This document shows, in pieces, positions 13,501 through 28,500 of a stretch of 60,000 nt of DNA. Within the stretch, counting starts at the first letter, position 1, and each line of letters opens with the position of its first letter. Under the pieces are notes generated by a model that saw only the letters and a program-made list of their open reading frames with translations, did not search any database and was not told the origin of the DNA. The translations under genes were made by a program, and so were the position numbers. The stretch is from Owenia fusiformis (Eukaryota > Annelida > Polychaeta > Sabellida > Oweniidae), in the NCBI GenBank assembly GCA_903813345.2, contig CAIIXF020000006.1, positions 22,577,936-22,637,935 of the forward strand, written 5' to 3'.

Positions 13501-16500
13501 TCACTGGGGAGATATCATTTAAAAATCAAGTTGTCATGGTAATATATAACTAAATAAATGAGGGTATAAAGCACACATTTAGCTTTTAGGCACACCCATC
13601 ATCACCCAAATGTATATTTTTCATGGCCACAAACTCACTTATTTAATGTATGGTTACACACTTGCTTTTTAGACAATGTTTCCAACTCTTATTTACCACG
13701 AAACAAAGATATTTGTACTTGTATTCATTTATTTGAATACACATGAAAAAGCAATCTATTTTGTTTGAGATAAGATAAGATAAGAAAAACACCGGCTTGT
13801 AGGCTTATGTAGCCTTTTGCCTGTATGGGTGTGTGTATTTGGTATACACATCAAGTCAGATTTTTGGCATATATTCAATTAAGACTTATGGTCTAATTTC
13901 AGTGGGTGGCTGTACCAATGGTCATCCAACCTGTTCTTGAACTGGTCAACACTTTTTGCTTGGATAAAATATTCAGGCAGTTTGTTCCAGGGTGTTTATT
14001 GTTCTTGTAGTGAAAATTTATGTCAAAAGGCCAATTCGGAGCTTTGCAAAGTAATACTGTACCAGCTGACTTTAAATGTACATTACTCTTTGTAACTTAC
14101 AAAATATCAAAGTTATCACACACTCAATTCAAAATAAATCTCAGTGTTACTACTTGAAATATTAATATGACTTACCAAGGAAAAAAGTGTTAATTTTAGC
14201 AAGTTCCTTGTCGCAAAATTGGAAGAATGTCTCGTCGAACCTAGCAAAAAAGCGCTGTATGACACCTTCATCAGTACCTGAAACAGACAAATAAAAGACA
14301 GAATCAAATCTCAGAAGCAACCATAAAATTATTCCATTTTAGAATACTATAGGCTCGCATAATTTCTCGTCATTTTATTTATTTTCTTAAAATCCCTAAA
14401 GATCATACATTATTTCAGAAAATGTGAAGAGTTTATGTGAATATTTATCATTTGGTGGAATTTACATATTTTACACTTTGAATGGCTAATAACTTATCAC
14501 CACTTGATGAGATATAGCAGATCTTTGGGAAAGTAATATATTTGAGATGGGAAAAATACATTGATAAGTCAATTATATATGTTTGCATGCAGTTTTGGCA
14601 CCCCCGGGTAAGCTACATAGAACACCCCGACATTTGAACTCGGAATCCTACAAATACTCGGACTTCAGCAAACATGAGGTTTGGGCAAATTAGGTTCAAT
14701 TCTTATGCCGGGCATAAGAGTAGATCTGTTCTTATGCCGGGCATAACAGAAGATCTGTTATTATGCCCGGCATAAGAGAAGATCTGTTCTTATGCCCGGC
14801 ATAAGAGAAGATCTGTTATTATGCCCGGCATAAGAGAAGATCTGTTCTTATGCCCGGCATAAGAGAAGATCTGTTCTTATGCCCGGCATAAGAGCAGATC
14901 TGTTCTTATGCCCGGCATAAGAGTAGATCTGTTCTTATGCCCGGCATAAGAGTAGATTTGTTCTTATGCCCAGCATAGGAGTAGATCTGTTCTTTAGTCG
15001 GCATAAATAGAAGATCTGTCCTTATGCTTTGCAAAAGATAATGAGAGTAAATTTGTTCACTTCAAGTTTACGCGCTCACAAATTTGTTATATATTTTTAC
15101 CAGTATTGGTCATTATTTCAATGCTCTGATAGATTTTGTACACCAGGCAGTACAGCAGTAAATAACAAAGAAATTTTGTATTTATTTATAACAGTTCACT
15201 TTATATTCAAATCATTAATTTGATTTAATCAATATATCACTGTATATGTATTCTTTTGAAGTTAGTATAGATAATTATAATGGTGTTTGAATGAATTTTT
15301 AGTCAATTAATTTTTTGCTAAGTTGGTTTGACTTTAATGTATTGTCAGTAGCACTGTGTTATGGAGCTTCAAATGTAATTTCAATTCTCTTTTGACTTGA
15401 GGGATCCATAGATCTGTAGATTTGCAGAGCTTTTTCGACAACATTTTACTTGAAGTTGTAATCCAGATGTAACCATTCATATCATGTAGTAGCCATCCTT
15501 AGCTCATAGTCATAGGAGGGATTTTAGGCTTATTCATATAAAGTACCTTCCCAAATGATCTCCAAATTGATTGAATTAGATGCTGGAGTCAGGACATCAA
15601 ATGGTAGATGTAATCAATGTAATTGACTGTACATAGTACAATAATTGGTATGCACATTGTATATACTAGTATACATGCACTGTGTAGCCAGTGTGCAGTA
15701 CAGCAAAAGTTTCCTTTGTTTATGTTGGTATTACCATTTACCATGGTCCTCAGAATGTAAACACCAATATCGGTCCATCCATGTGAAGAGGGTGTACTAG
15801 CCTATTGTCTATAGTCGCTACAGTCACAAAGAACAACATAATGATGGAACAGAACAGTTTAGGCCCAGATCTGCAGAGTCATATGGTGTAGGGAGCCAAG
15901 GGGTAAGTACATTTTCAGCAACTGCCTAAATTGCAATACATCTGTTGTGTCTTTTGGCACCTTTCTGCTTTTCCAACATTCTGAAAATGACAAATGACAA
16001 ACTAATTTTCAGCAATGTACAATATAGGCCTATAGAAAATGTCTGTTCCTATCCCCGAATTCAAAATGAAATCTGTGTTAGGCTATCCTAATCGTCATAC
16101 AGTATTACTGAGAGACGGAGACTTAATTCATTGTGCTCCAAAGACAGTCATGAATTTATTTTCAGCTTTGAAATTGAATTGACATGATTGAGGATTGATT
16201 TACAAATTACATTATTTTAAATATTTTCCACTTCTACACATGCTTATTAATTGTTTGAAATCAAAAACATTCATGAAAACATACCCAGAATTCTGCAACA
16301 AATTTGTTCCAAATTACATCAGCCAGTTGATCTTTTGCTTCTTCCATTTTTCTGTGCTGTCTGCTAAATAATTTGACCTTGGTTGCCATGACACATGTTT
16401 GTTTATATGTTTGTTTGATGACATCAGATTCTAAGAATTCTCTATCTTGAACTTTCTCTGCTTGTCATATGCTTGGTTGCCATGACACAAGAAGATTTGT

Positions 16501-19500
16501 TTACATTGACCTGGCTTTGACCCTGTTTGTTTGATGAGTCATAATTCATAATTTAGCAGAAGACATAATCTAGGCTCACACATGCACTGACAGACTCACA
16601 GCCTTGACAGAAAATCTTTGTTGGAAAAGTGACCTAGGCAATTGAATACTTGTAGATCTTTCTTTGGCAGATTGATATGTAAGTAAATGTATATTACTGA
16701 AATAATGTTCATTATTTATAAATGCTCAAATAATTTTAAATGAAATTCATAGAAAACAGAGAGATGAAATGTGAATGTTTCACCATTTTTTCTCAAATGG
16801 AACAAGTGACTTGACTGATGATTTCAGATTTGACTTTGACTTGTCATTGAGTTTTTTCTAAATATGAGATGATGTTCATTAGTTTATTGAGTTCAATACA
16901 AATGTGGGTTTATTTCTAGGGGGAGTAGGTGGTAAAGCAAGAGTTAATAATTGGTCATATTTATTTTTTTCTCATTGTAAATACTTTTTCCTCTAAAGGA
17001 CGATTCTCGGTTTGGAGAACAGTCTCCTGGGCTTATAATTTTTTTAATGAAAAATATAGAAACATTACCCAAATTAAACTATGAATATTCAAAAGAGGAC
17101 ATTTAAATCTACAAGATGTAAAATTAACAAATTGGTCTGAAGCAGGGATAACGTTCAATTGACCGATTCAATAAAATACAAGTCTCGATTTGGGGAAAGA
17201 AGTACATCAGTGTACTGCGCTAATATTTTTTTGCGAAAAATCTAGAAATATTACCCAAATTAAATTATGACTATTCAAAAGAAGACATTCAAATCTATAT
17301 TATGTAAAAAAATCAAATTTGTCCGAAGCAGGGATAATGCTCATTTAGATTGATGAACTTCGTTCTCCAAACCGAGAATCATCCTTTGAAAGTGTAGGGC
17401 TATGTAATGAGTCTACATTAGGAGAAATGGTCCTATCACCGTACGGGTAGGGGAAATGGTCCTAATTATGGCACAATTGTCCTAAATAGCTACAATATGC
17501 ACCCACCATCTTTTAAACCAGTGTTACGAAAAACAGTTCAACACCATTACTCCAAATCTTCATGATTTATTCAATTTAAAGGAGTTATAACCAAATGCCA
17601 TAAGGCCATGAGAAGTAGATTCTTTGTTTTGCGTCCTGGCAAAATCCAAATCATGCAAGGGTGCAAGGAAAACAAACACAAACTCAAGAAAAAACACAAA
17701 CTTGTTTGCTGGGAAATGTATACATTTTATGGGCATAAAAAGGAATGGCATACCAATTTGCAGTGATTACAAACACATATCTATACATTTTATACAATAT
17801 ATTTAAACATAGCTATTATTCAAGGGTAAAAAATAAGAAAATTGCACAATGAGAGCCAAAGTAGTCAATAACACCGTCAATTTTGACATGCATCAAATTA
17901 TCGTCCATTTCGTCTGATTCTGATTGAACGAAATGCGATGGTACTTTCAGACCCTTGTGATTGCTATTTGGATGTGTTTGTTTTTTTCTGATTTACTCAC
18001 AATCGTGCAAGCAATTGGATGCAAAACAAAGAATCTACTTCTTATGGCCTTATACTGACGCACATTGTAAATTTTTCCTGCGCTAATGTGTATATCTGCG
18101 TGTTACCTTTAGAGACAATGCAAACGCAACTAAATTGATAGATAAATTAACGATCAAACATATACTCCTCAAAAAAAGTTAAGGACCGGTCTTTTTCCTC
18201 ATAGGTTTTCCTACATGTTAAACCCCATGTCTGTTTGAACTCTTATTTTCAAAGCCCGAAACGAAAGAAAAACTGATAATGTAAATGGATATGTAGCTTG
18301 ACTCTATTATCTATATTTCAGAAAATTTTAAATTCAATCTCCGTTTCAATATGTCAAAAATTGATGTCAAATTTGAGGAATTTAATAAAAATGGCAGGAC
18401 CAATGGGTGTAAACCAATTGGAAGGAGTTGGGTTGCCAAGCCAAAAGTCATATGAGAAAATATCCATCCATACAATTGCTCTCAAAAATAAAATTTAAAT
18501 AGACAATTGAATTTGCTAACTTGTCCACAACAAAAATTGATTTGTTTCTCCAGGTTTTACAAAGTTATGAATCTCAAAAGTCAAAATCATTTCTCAATAA
18601 ACCTCCCATTGAAATAACACAGGGGTCAAAAATGAGTTGTCAAAAATACTGTAAAACGGGTATTGTTAGCGAGGGGTAATTGTTAGCGATTGTTAGCGAT
18701 TGCTATAGTTTCGCTAAAAATTCAATTCGCTAAAATAAACCGGGGTTAAAATAAACCGGGCGCTAAAATTTGCAAATTCCTAAAATTCGCTAAAATTTCC
18801 CGCGCTAAAACCCCCTTATATTGAAAAATTGCTAAAATTTCCCAGTGTCAAAATTACCCGTTTTACAGTATATTGGCTGTTGTACATGCATTCTTTGAAA
18901 AATCACTCTCTCAATAATGTTTTCAGACTTATTATAAACTTTATTCTAAGACAATTTCAATTAACTTTATTTTACAAAACTCCCCTTGTTTCTTGAAATG
19001 GACTGATCCAGTTGACTCGCCTGGAGCCGCCATATTGTTTTTATACGGGAAGCTTATCGGAACCCTTTAACACCAAACATGCAGAAAGTAAAACAATTCA
19101 ATTGTCTACTCAGAAATAATCTTTAATAAATGTTTTACCAAATAAATATCAAAAAATCTGATTTGCTCCTAACCCACCATTTCCCTATAGTTAACATGGG
19201 TTCTGCCATTTTAAAAAATTCTTCAACTTTGACATCAATTTTTGACATATTGTAATTACCCAAATGCGAGTAAGTAGTTACCAGTTTCACCACCAGGTGG
19301 CTGATTCGGGTCAATTAACATGGCAGGTATATAAGAAAGTTCCCTTAAACTTGAATATTATCAATTTAAGTGGCTCAATTTTCATATAACCCTTATGTGC
19401 CTGATACTTATACTAATGAAAATATGTCCAGTAAAGCAAAATATTATCTGTCCGCTAAAAGAAAAGATATTTCATTTTTGTGATTTTATAGCATGGGGTC

Positions 19501-22500
19501 TATGGGGAATCTCCACGAGCTAGAAGTCACATTTTCAAAGAAAATTGATTTTTCAAAGTTAACACTTTTTAAAACCACATTTCTAGATGTAATTTTACAT
19601 GTAGATCTCAAATATGATATTACTTTGACTGAATTTTGAATTTTGAATGACATAAATCAAGATTATTTCTACTCGCATCTGGGTTATTGAGAGATCAAAT
19701 TGAAATTTCCTGAAATATAGAAAATAGAGTCGAGGTACATATCCATTTACAATATCAGTTTTTCTTTCGTTTCGGGCTTAGAAAATTGAGTTTTAAGATA
19801 CATTGGGTTTAACATCGATGTAAAGTTGTCTCAAGTTCTATGAGAAAATGAAGTAATAATTTAATATATATCATTTTGAAGGGCTACACCCATACTTTAT
19901 GTTTTTTGTAAAAAATGTGAATATGCAAAGGAGATGTGTCATTGTGACGTCATAATTCAAGATGGCACATTTGAATTTTTTACAAAGTGTAATTTTTTTA
20001 TTGAGACTTCCATTCAAAAATCTGAATTGACGGAACTATAGGTCTTTTTTATATGCTGATTTCAGAGGTATTTGCACCATATGGCATAACTCCTACAAAT
20101 AATTTTTAGATCATCGATACCAATTTTTCGCGGCCTCGCCAGCTTGGGACCGCTGTAACTTTGTAAATACTTCAGTTAACGAAAAGTCATGAACTTTTTT
20201 TAAAATGTTTGTACAGGCTTCAAGATTACAGAAATTGATAAATCATGTATTTTTTATCAGGGGTCCCTTAGAGACCTCTTATAAAAAAATCATCACTTGT
20301 GAAATTTTGCTTTTTGTTATTCTAAGGGGTCTCCAGGGGTCCCATTTTGATAAAACTGCAAGAATAATGCATTTTCTAAAAGTATGGACCAGTAGTAACA
20401 TCAAAAGGTTGTTTTAATCTGACAATGCCCTGCAAATTTATAGGCACTTGAATCTGTCATATTGCGAAAAACGATAAAATCCTATGTTACAGGATTTTCC
20501 GGGAATGTTCAGTCTCGGAAAACCGCTCATCAGATTTCCTGTAAATTCGCACACATGATAGAAGATATCAAGTTCTAGAGCTGATTAACTTTTGGGGGGC
20601 CATCTTGTTAACCCGGATTTATTGGTTTGTAAAAGAAATAATTTTTTGATATCACTTTTTATGCACGGCATAAAAAGTAATGTCCCATTTTAATGCTGAG
20701 CATAAAAAGAGATACCCAATTTCTCTGCTGGTATTATTTAGGAAGTGATGTTTAATGGTAGTTCAAGATTTAAGACCCATCATTCTGGCACAGATTGCTG
20801 TACTAATCGTTAGTAAGAATTCCTAATAGAATAAGAATTATTAGCTGAAACAGTTGTTTTGCCCTGGCAAACAATTTTCCAAACTGTATTTCAACTTCAT
20901 TTCTGTCTATTTGTTGACAGTCTGTGATGTCATCAACAATCATCACAATAGAAATGAGGTAATTCACGATGACATCACAAAGTATCTGTGATGACATCAT
21001 CAATCATCACAATGGAAACAAGATAATTCATGATGACATCACAAAGCATCTCTGTCATAGATAGAACTCTGCCACATTTCTTAGAAATCAAACTACTATG
21101 TGATATCATAGATAATCTCACTGTCACAGATAGAATTCAACTAATTCCCATTGTGAAGATTGATGATGACATCACAGACTGTAAACACATATAGACAGAA
21201 ATGAATTTCAAATGCATATTGGGATATTGTTTGCCAGGGCCAGAACAGTTTCAGATATAAAAGCCCTGTATACACTGCAAATAGCGTTTCAATCGTTGCA
21301 ATTGTTTCAATCAATTCAATGGTTTCAAATGCTTGCATCATTTCCTACGTTTCAATGCTTACGTCATTTCGAAAATATCAATCGTTTCAATCGATTCGCC
21401 TTTGAAATCAATTTAAAGTTTCGCTGTTTGCGCCTGTTTCGCCGTTTCAAGCATTTCAATCATACGATTAATTCATAAAGGAACGGGCGAAATGATTGAA
21501 AAAAAAACGAACATGCACGTTTTTCATTTCAAGCATTTTGCCGGGGCTTTTCAACCGTTTCAAGCATTTCAATCAATACGTCTCGAAAAATAAAATGACC
21601 GTTTCGCTGCTTTCGCCTGTTTCGCCGTTTCAAGCATTTCAATCAATTTGCCTAAGCTGTTTTAACATTCTCTTTCATTTCAACCATTTCAAGCATTTCG
21701 GGCTTTTCGCCCCCAATTTCAAGCAATTCGCTTGCCAGTGTATACACCCCTTAATTCTTAATTTTATTAGGAATTTTTAACTAACATTAGTTCAGCAATC
21801 TATGTCAGAATGATGGGTATTTGTTACAGTCCATTTTTATATAATCCGCTGTTTAGGGAAGTAGGCCATCCCTCACACCCCCACAAAACAATTGAAAAGT
21901 TCTGAATTTATTTTATGTATTGTCTCAGACACTTTAAAAGTGCCCAGACATCATCAAATAGCTCCTTGATATAGTCAAAGTTTCTGGGGAACTAATACTC
22001 TGTCATCCTCACCCCACCTCCCCCTCGGGCACACCCCCCCCCCATCTTTTTTATTGACTCATACACTCAAGAAACTCCAGAAAGCACCAAATAGCATCTT
22101 AAAATTGTATAATTTTCTAGGGGGAGTGGGCCACCCCTCACACCCCCACAAAACAAATGAAAAGTTCTGAATTTATTTTATGTATTGTCTCAGACACTTT
22201 TAAAGTGCCCAGACATCATCAAATAGCTCCTTGATATAGTCAAAGTTTCTGGGGAACTAATACTCTGTCATCCTCACCCCACCTCCCCCTCGGGCACACC
22301 CCCCCCCCATCTTTTTTTTTTTATTTTTATTTTATGTATTGTCTCAGACACTTTTAAAGTGCCCAGACATCAAATAGCTCCTTGATATAGTCAATGTTTC
22401 TGGGGGACTAAGAATCAACTAGATAACGGCAACTCCGCGGAGTAGCAAATCCCAACGAACAAAATATCAATTACCGAATTCCAATCAATTATACTCATTA

Positions 22501-25500
22501 CTTTGGTTAAAATTGAAAAAATTAGATTTTAGAATTGCGAATTCCTGCAAAGCAGCCATTATGAATTTTCTGAGGTGCAAATCTGAAAAATAATACCATA
22601 ATTGTGATCTACTCCAAAAATCCTTCAATTTGAGTATAATATAGCCATACTTTGAAGGGATCGAAAAATTATTGCGAAATCGTACATTAGACGGCCATTT
22701 TGAATTTTACGAGGCTCGAATCAGAAAAAAGATACAATATTTGCAATCTACTCTTAATTGCCTTTCATTTGAGTATAATAAAGCTATACTTCAGAAAGAT
22801 CTAAAAATTAGCGAAAATTTCTGTTTTCCTGATCCCCAATATACGGCCCCTGGGGGTCAGGATGAAAAACACGGAATATATGTGAAATAGATAAATGTTG
22901 TGAATATACTACCAAAATTTCAAACAATAATATTAATTACTTTGGTTTAGAATGAAAAATTTATGATTTTTGCGAAAAAGTCCCGTCACTTTTAAAGCGG
23001 CAGCCATCTTTTTTTTGCGTAAAACTATTCACCAATATACATCTTTCCACTAAATATGAAGAAAATCCGTCTACTAGTATTCGAGTTATCTTCCAGACGG
23101 ACAGACGGACGGACAGACTGACGGACGGAGGGCTTCACTATATCCCTACCAACTTCGTTTGTTGGGATAATTAAGGTGTCCAGACTGCATCAAATAGCAC
23201 CTTTATATGGTCAAGGTTTCTGGGGACAGATATGAGGGACAAACACTTGCTCCCCCCTCTGGCACCCAAACCCTACCTCCCGCTTTGGCACCCCAGCCCC
23301 CCTTTGACATCTCCAAGATTTGAAAAAATTATGATTGTTGTTCATTTTTTTTATTGACTCATACACTTTAAAAGTGCCCAGAAAGCACCAAATAGCATCT
23401 TAAAATTGTTGAATTTTCTAAGGAAGTAGGCCACTCCTCACATCCCCCACAAAACAATTGACAAAAATTTTGAATTTATCTCACGTATTGTCTCAAGAAT
23501 CAATTTAGGTGACCAGACTTCATCAAATAGCACCTTTATATGGTCAATGTTTCTGGGGACAGATATGGGGGACAAACACTTGCTCCCCCTCTGGCACCCA
23601 AACCCTACCTCCTGCTTTGGCACCCCAACCCCCCTTTGACATCCCCAAGATTTGAAAAAATTGTGATTGTTGTTCATTTTTTTATTGACTCATACACTTT
23701 AAAAGTGCTCAGAAAGCACCAAATATCATCTTAAAATTGTAAAATTTTCTAGGAGAGTTGGGCACCCATTACCCTCACCCTTTTATCCTCTTTGACAACC
23801 CTTTGATTAATACACTTTGAAAGTGCACACTCACACCCCCTCCCCCACAAAACAATTGGGAATGTTTTGAAGTTGCATTTGCTAATACTGTACGCCCGGT
23901 ATTATTCGCGAGCTTTAATTTCGCGAATTTTGCGAAAACACGGTTTCGCGGCTATTAAATTTCGCTAATTTCACAAGTTCAGAAGTGCGTGCCGGGCTAT
24001 GTTTGCCCTTTCTGCGTCGTTGTACACTTTATATGTTCCACGCTTGGACTTCATGTTATTTTTAGCAATTTGAACTTCAGTTTCTATAATATCGTCGATG
24101 TCATTATTAAGCCTAGGCCCATTGGTAGTAGTTGGCCTGACTAGCCAACGTAAAATAGACATGTTTGTGGAAATCATCCAATTATCGCCCAATAACACTA
24201 GACGAAACGTTTTACACAAAACGAGATGCATTTTGTAGTTCTTCTTACAGATGTAGGAATGGAGGGATCAGAAGTTGACGAAATGCATCAGAGCCCCGGG
24301 TAAAAACAAATTCCCGGGGATTTAATTAGCAATTTCGCGACGATAATTTTTCGCGATTTTAACACCATCGCGAAAAGCGCTAAAGTTAATCGCACGCGAA
24401 TAATACCGGGCGTACAGTATTAAACACTTTAAAAGTGCTCAGAAATCACCAAGTGACATAATGAAATCATAAATAATTCTGACACCGCATCCCAAAAACT
24501 AAAGCATTAATTTACTCAAACACATTAAAAGTGCTCAGAATTAACCAGATAGCATATTGAATTAGTAAAATTTTCCTGTGCTGCCCATTCGCTCCTCTAA
24601 AAAGAAAATTATTAAAAAATCTGAATTTCTTTAAATTGATTCTATTGCCTTCTAGCACACCCTCCCTAGTATTCCAATGTTTCTCCTAATTGCTCATACA
24701 ATATTTAGTCTAAAAACAATATGAAAACAATAAAATACTACAAAATAGGCTGAGTGGCCTTAATATAGAGAGTAACTGCCCCCCCCCCCTGACTTACGAG
24801 ATTTGAGTTACGCGGAAAAAATGACAATTTTATTTTCTCTTTATTTAAAAACCGCACCCCCTTGGACATGTTGGAGAAAAGTGTCTTACGGGCCCGTAGT
24901 TTATCCTAAATATGTTTAGACCACAAAAAGGGGGATAATTTTGTTCATATCTTTGCAACATATTTGTTTTAGAACATCTTTAATATGAGCAAAGGATTTT
25001 TCGAACTTAACTTACTTTTTATGAGTATCATGCGGGGCCTGGATATATACTGTGATAAGAAAATGAGAAAAATATTGACAATTTTGCCACCTGAGTGAAT
25101 ATCACTTTTATAATCTGACATCACACATATTTGAGAATGCCTTAAGAGTAAATGTATGGTTTGAGTGATCATGTCAATATAATGAACTTTTCTTATTTTC
25201 CAGTGTTTGCTGAAGATGTTCCCTGTTGTGCAAGTACCTGTACAAATCATGACATTACCACACAATCAAATAAAATGACATTGGAACTCCGCCATCAGCT
25301 AGGCCTATTGTGAATGTGGCTAAGAAGAACAGCATAGACTGACTGTGTTGACTTATTTAACCAGGCTAAATTAACTTGCCCTGCAAAGTTCCTGATAAAA
25401 ATACATGTGTGGATTAGAAGACCCTGCCAAGATAATGAATATATGAAAATACAATGTACCCCAGAAGCGTCTCATCTTCACATCTCACACTGTCCATGAA

Positions 25501-28500
25501 GTGATTATCCTCTCGGCTATTTGTGACAAAATGATGCAGTAATGGAATCAGAGCCTTATTATTCAATGCTGATATTAAGAAACCCAAGTAACTGTGACTA
25601 TGCTCTAAATGGCAAAGAAACAGTAAGAGCAGATGAAGAATAAAAAGTGACGCAACAAACACTGTTGACTATGATTATGAATGATAACACAACTGTAATC
25701 AGTCAAATGAAACTTTATACATTGTGATACAAGACTATAACTCCATCTCATCCAATCAATTTGTGATAGCGAAAATCCATTGGCAAGGGATTTTACATGA
25801 AAAAGCCAAACCTAAAATCCTTCATGATTCATATGACTATGAGCTAAGGATGGCTACTACATCAGAGTATTGAAATGACAATTGAAACTCCCTATGATAC
25901 AGTAAATAATACTAGACTATTGGGATTCAAGTCAAAACCAACTTGACCAAAAATTCAAACACCAAATAAATTTATAACTTCAGCAGTTGGTATTATACAG
26001 TAATATATCAATAAAATTAAATACATGAAGTATTATTTGAATATAACATGAACTATTATAAATAAATACAATGTTTCTTTGTTATTTACTGCTGTGCTGG
26101 TGTACAAAATCTATCAGAGCATTGAAGTAATGACCAATACTGATAAAAAATTGACATAAACTTTGTTGGCCATTAACTTTCCCTCTATTTTCATTCCTGT
26201 TATAATGATATTTGTAACAAATTTGTGACATGTATACTTGAAGTGAACAAATCTACTCTCATTGTCTTTTGCATTTAGCATAAGTACAGATGTTCTATTT
26301 ATGCCGACAAAAGAACAGATCTACTCTTATGCCCGGCATAAGAACAGATCTACTCTTATGCCCGGCATAAGAACAGATCAACTCTTATGCCCGGCATAAG
26401 AACAGATCTACTCTTATGCCGGGCATAAGAACAGATCTTCTCTTATGCCCGGCATAAGAACAGATCTGCTCTTATGCCGGGCATAAGAACAGATCTACTC
26501 TTATGCCCGGCATAAGAACAGATCTACTCTTATGCCCGGCATAAGAACAGATCTACTCTTATGCCCGGCATAAGAATTGAACCTAATTTGCCCAAACCTC
26601 ATGTTTGCTGAAGTCCGAGTATTTGTAGGATTCCGAGTTCAAATGTCGGGGTGTTATAGAGACTTTAGACAACACTAAATAACATTGTGGTTTAATTTTG
26701 CTTGATTCGACTGATTTCTGTAAGCTATTTTAAGATGCCTTATACCATAGGTTTCTCCCTCAGACAATCAATGATGTCCTATTGTTATTGCTCATATAAT
26801 ATCTCACATACCATGGATATATCTTGAGAATAGCTTTGGGGTATATTATTGCCGAAATATTGAAATAATCAACAGAACAACCAACCTCCAGAATTAAACA
26901 CAATCGATTCCTCAGCTTTCTATGGTAAGTAGATGGGTGAATATGTGGTGAAACTCAATATGCAAAAAAGTCCAGAGGGGTCTTGATTGTGCTATCCTAT
27001 GGCATAGAGCCTCTTTAATTATTCTGATTTCACTTAAATGAACATGTATGTGGAGATTTGTATAGATTTCACTTATAGTTTTTCACATTCATTTAATACT
27101 GAAAACTCTTTTGTACAAAATAAATTTAAAACACCATATTGCCACTTTAAATGACACTTTTGAAGATCAGGTTTCTCTGACATAACCTTTGATTATCACT
27201 TCAGTTTATAAAACGTGAATCACTTTTTACTATGTTATGGTGACACTGACTGTATAATATTATGTATTTGCCCTTGAGGACCATATGCCTTGAAAGTATG
27301 AAGTTAAAATTTATGCGGGACTTAGTCAAACCCTGCAGCTATATCTGAAAAACTGTTTTGGAGGCTAATCTTCATTGTACACGGTGCACCAGAAAAATGC
27401 TCAATCCTTACTGGCGTTGAAGATTATTGTTTATTAAATGATATCTGATTTGGCTTTTTCAGAAGCTTCAAAAATACAGGGTCATGGGTCTGTAATTGTT
27501 GGTATTTGATTTGTCATTCTTTTTACAAATTGGGCAAACATTACCTATTTTCCAGATTTCTGGATATGCACACTTAGTCAAAAGTTCATTAAATAAAAAA
27601 GCAAGAGGTTTTTGGGATGGTATGGGCTGTAAGATAAAACATTTTATTTGTAAGGGTCGTCAGACATCGGATTGGCCGCCATACTTGAAATGAAAATATC
27701 ACTAAATAGAGCTTTGCGCATGTCAGAACATTTCGACTGATTGACAACAATGTATGTGGTAACAATTCCATAAGAGTTGTCCAAGAACCTGACTTATTAA
27801 GGAAAACAACTAAGAAGGCAGTATGACTATTCTTATTGCTGTCTCCTCTCCAAATGGCCATTGTTAGAATCCCGATAGAAGATAGGAAGTGATGTTGATG
27901 AGGAATGTAACATTTACGATCAGTATTATCTGGGCTGCAGCTTTTGAAGTAACGAAGGACAAAATTATTTTCATGACCTCAAATTGATCAGTCTTGGTCG
28001 AGATAAGGAATTTGTCTTATAAATATATATAAAAACAATTGGAATCTACCATATGAATACAATAGATACAATGGATACAATGTACTTATATGTTTTTGAA
28101 CTCTAAATCACTTATTTTGTCATGGTGACACTGAAATAAATTGATTAATTACTGTTATTAGTCAAATAACAGTATTATAAAACTAACAGATTCAATTACT
28201 TTATGTCTGAACTACTAGTTCAATTGTGCTTTAAGTAAAATAATATATGGTGCCACTCAATAACATAGCAATCCTTCCCTACAGTCAAGTGCAATCTCCC
28301 TCTTTACAGAGGGTGTCTACAAAAAAGTATAACCAACTCAAAAGCCAGAATACTAGAATTCTGAGCAGTTTTTTAAAGATACAAAGGTAGCAGTAAAAGG
28401 CCTAGTTTGTCCTCCATCAAACGGTACCTAGATCATTATGTAACTGTCATGGATGACTGAGCAATGATTACTTTTATGAAGGTGGTAAAATCAGCACTGT

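Larger units (their letters stand above)
14621..26655. mobile_element. ~12 kb element with ~1 kb inverted arms in XPR1 intron 2
   Basis: The left end AACACCCCGACATTTGAACT (14621) is exactly mirrored by AGTTCAAATGTCGGGGTGTT (ending 26655). Both ends are flanked by ATAG (14617-14620 and 26656-26659). Complementarity continues inward through the 29-bp arrays, then through 15030-15190 against 26045-26260 and, more decayed, to about 15600 and 25735. The interior has no open frame above 100 codons that I can assign to a transposase. It is filled with nested elements (listed separately). The 4-bp repeat could be a target duplication or chance. Confidence 0.7.

Noticed and set aside
14697-15010. Regular 29-bp repeats reminiscent of a CRISPR array
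   Set aside because: There are no unique spacers; units are head-to-tail and the region is an animal gene intron. The mirrored copy at 26279-26577 shows it is part of a transposon arm.
21212-21780. Plus-strand frames of 88 and 94 codons rich in F, H, N and R
   Set aside because: They are translations of the TTTCAA-rich tract; the composition explains the residues.
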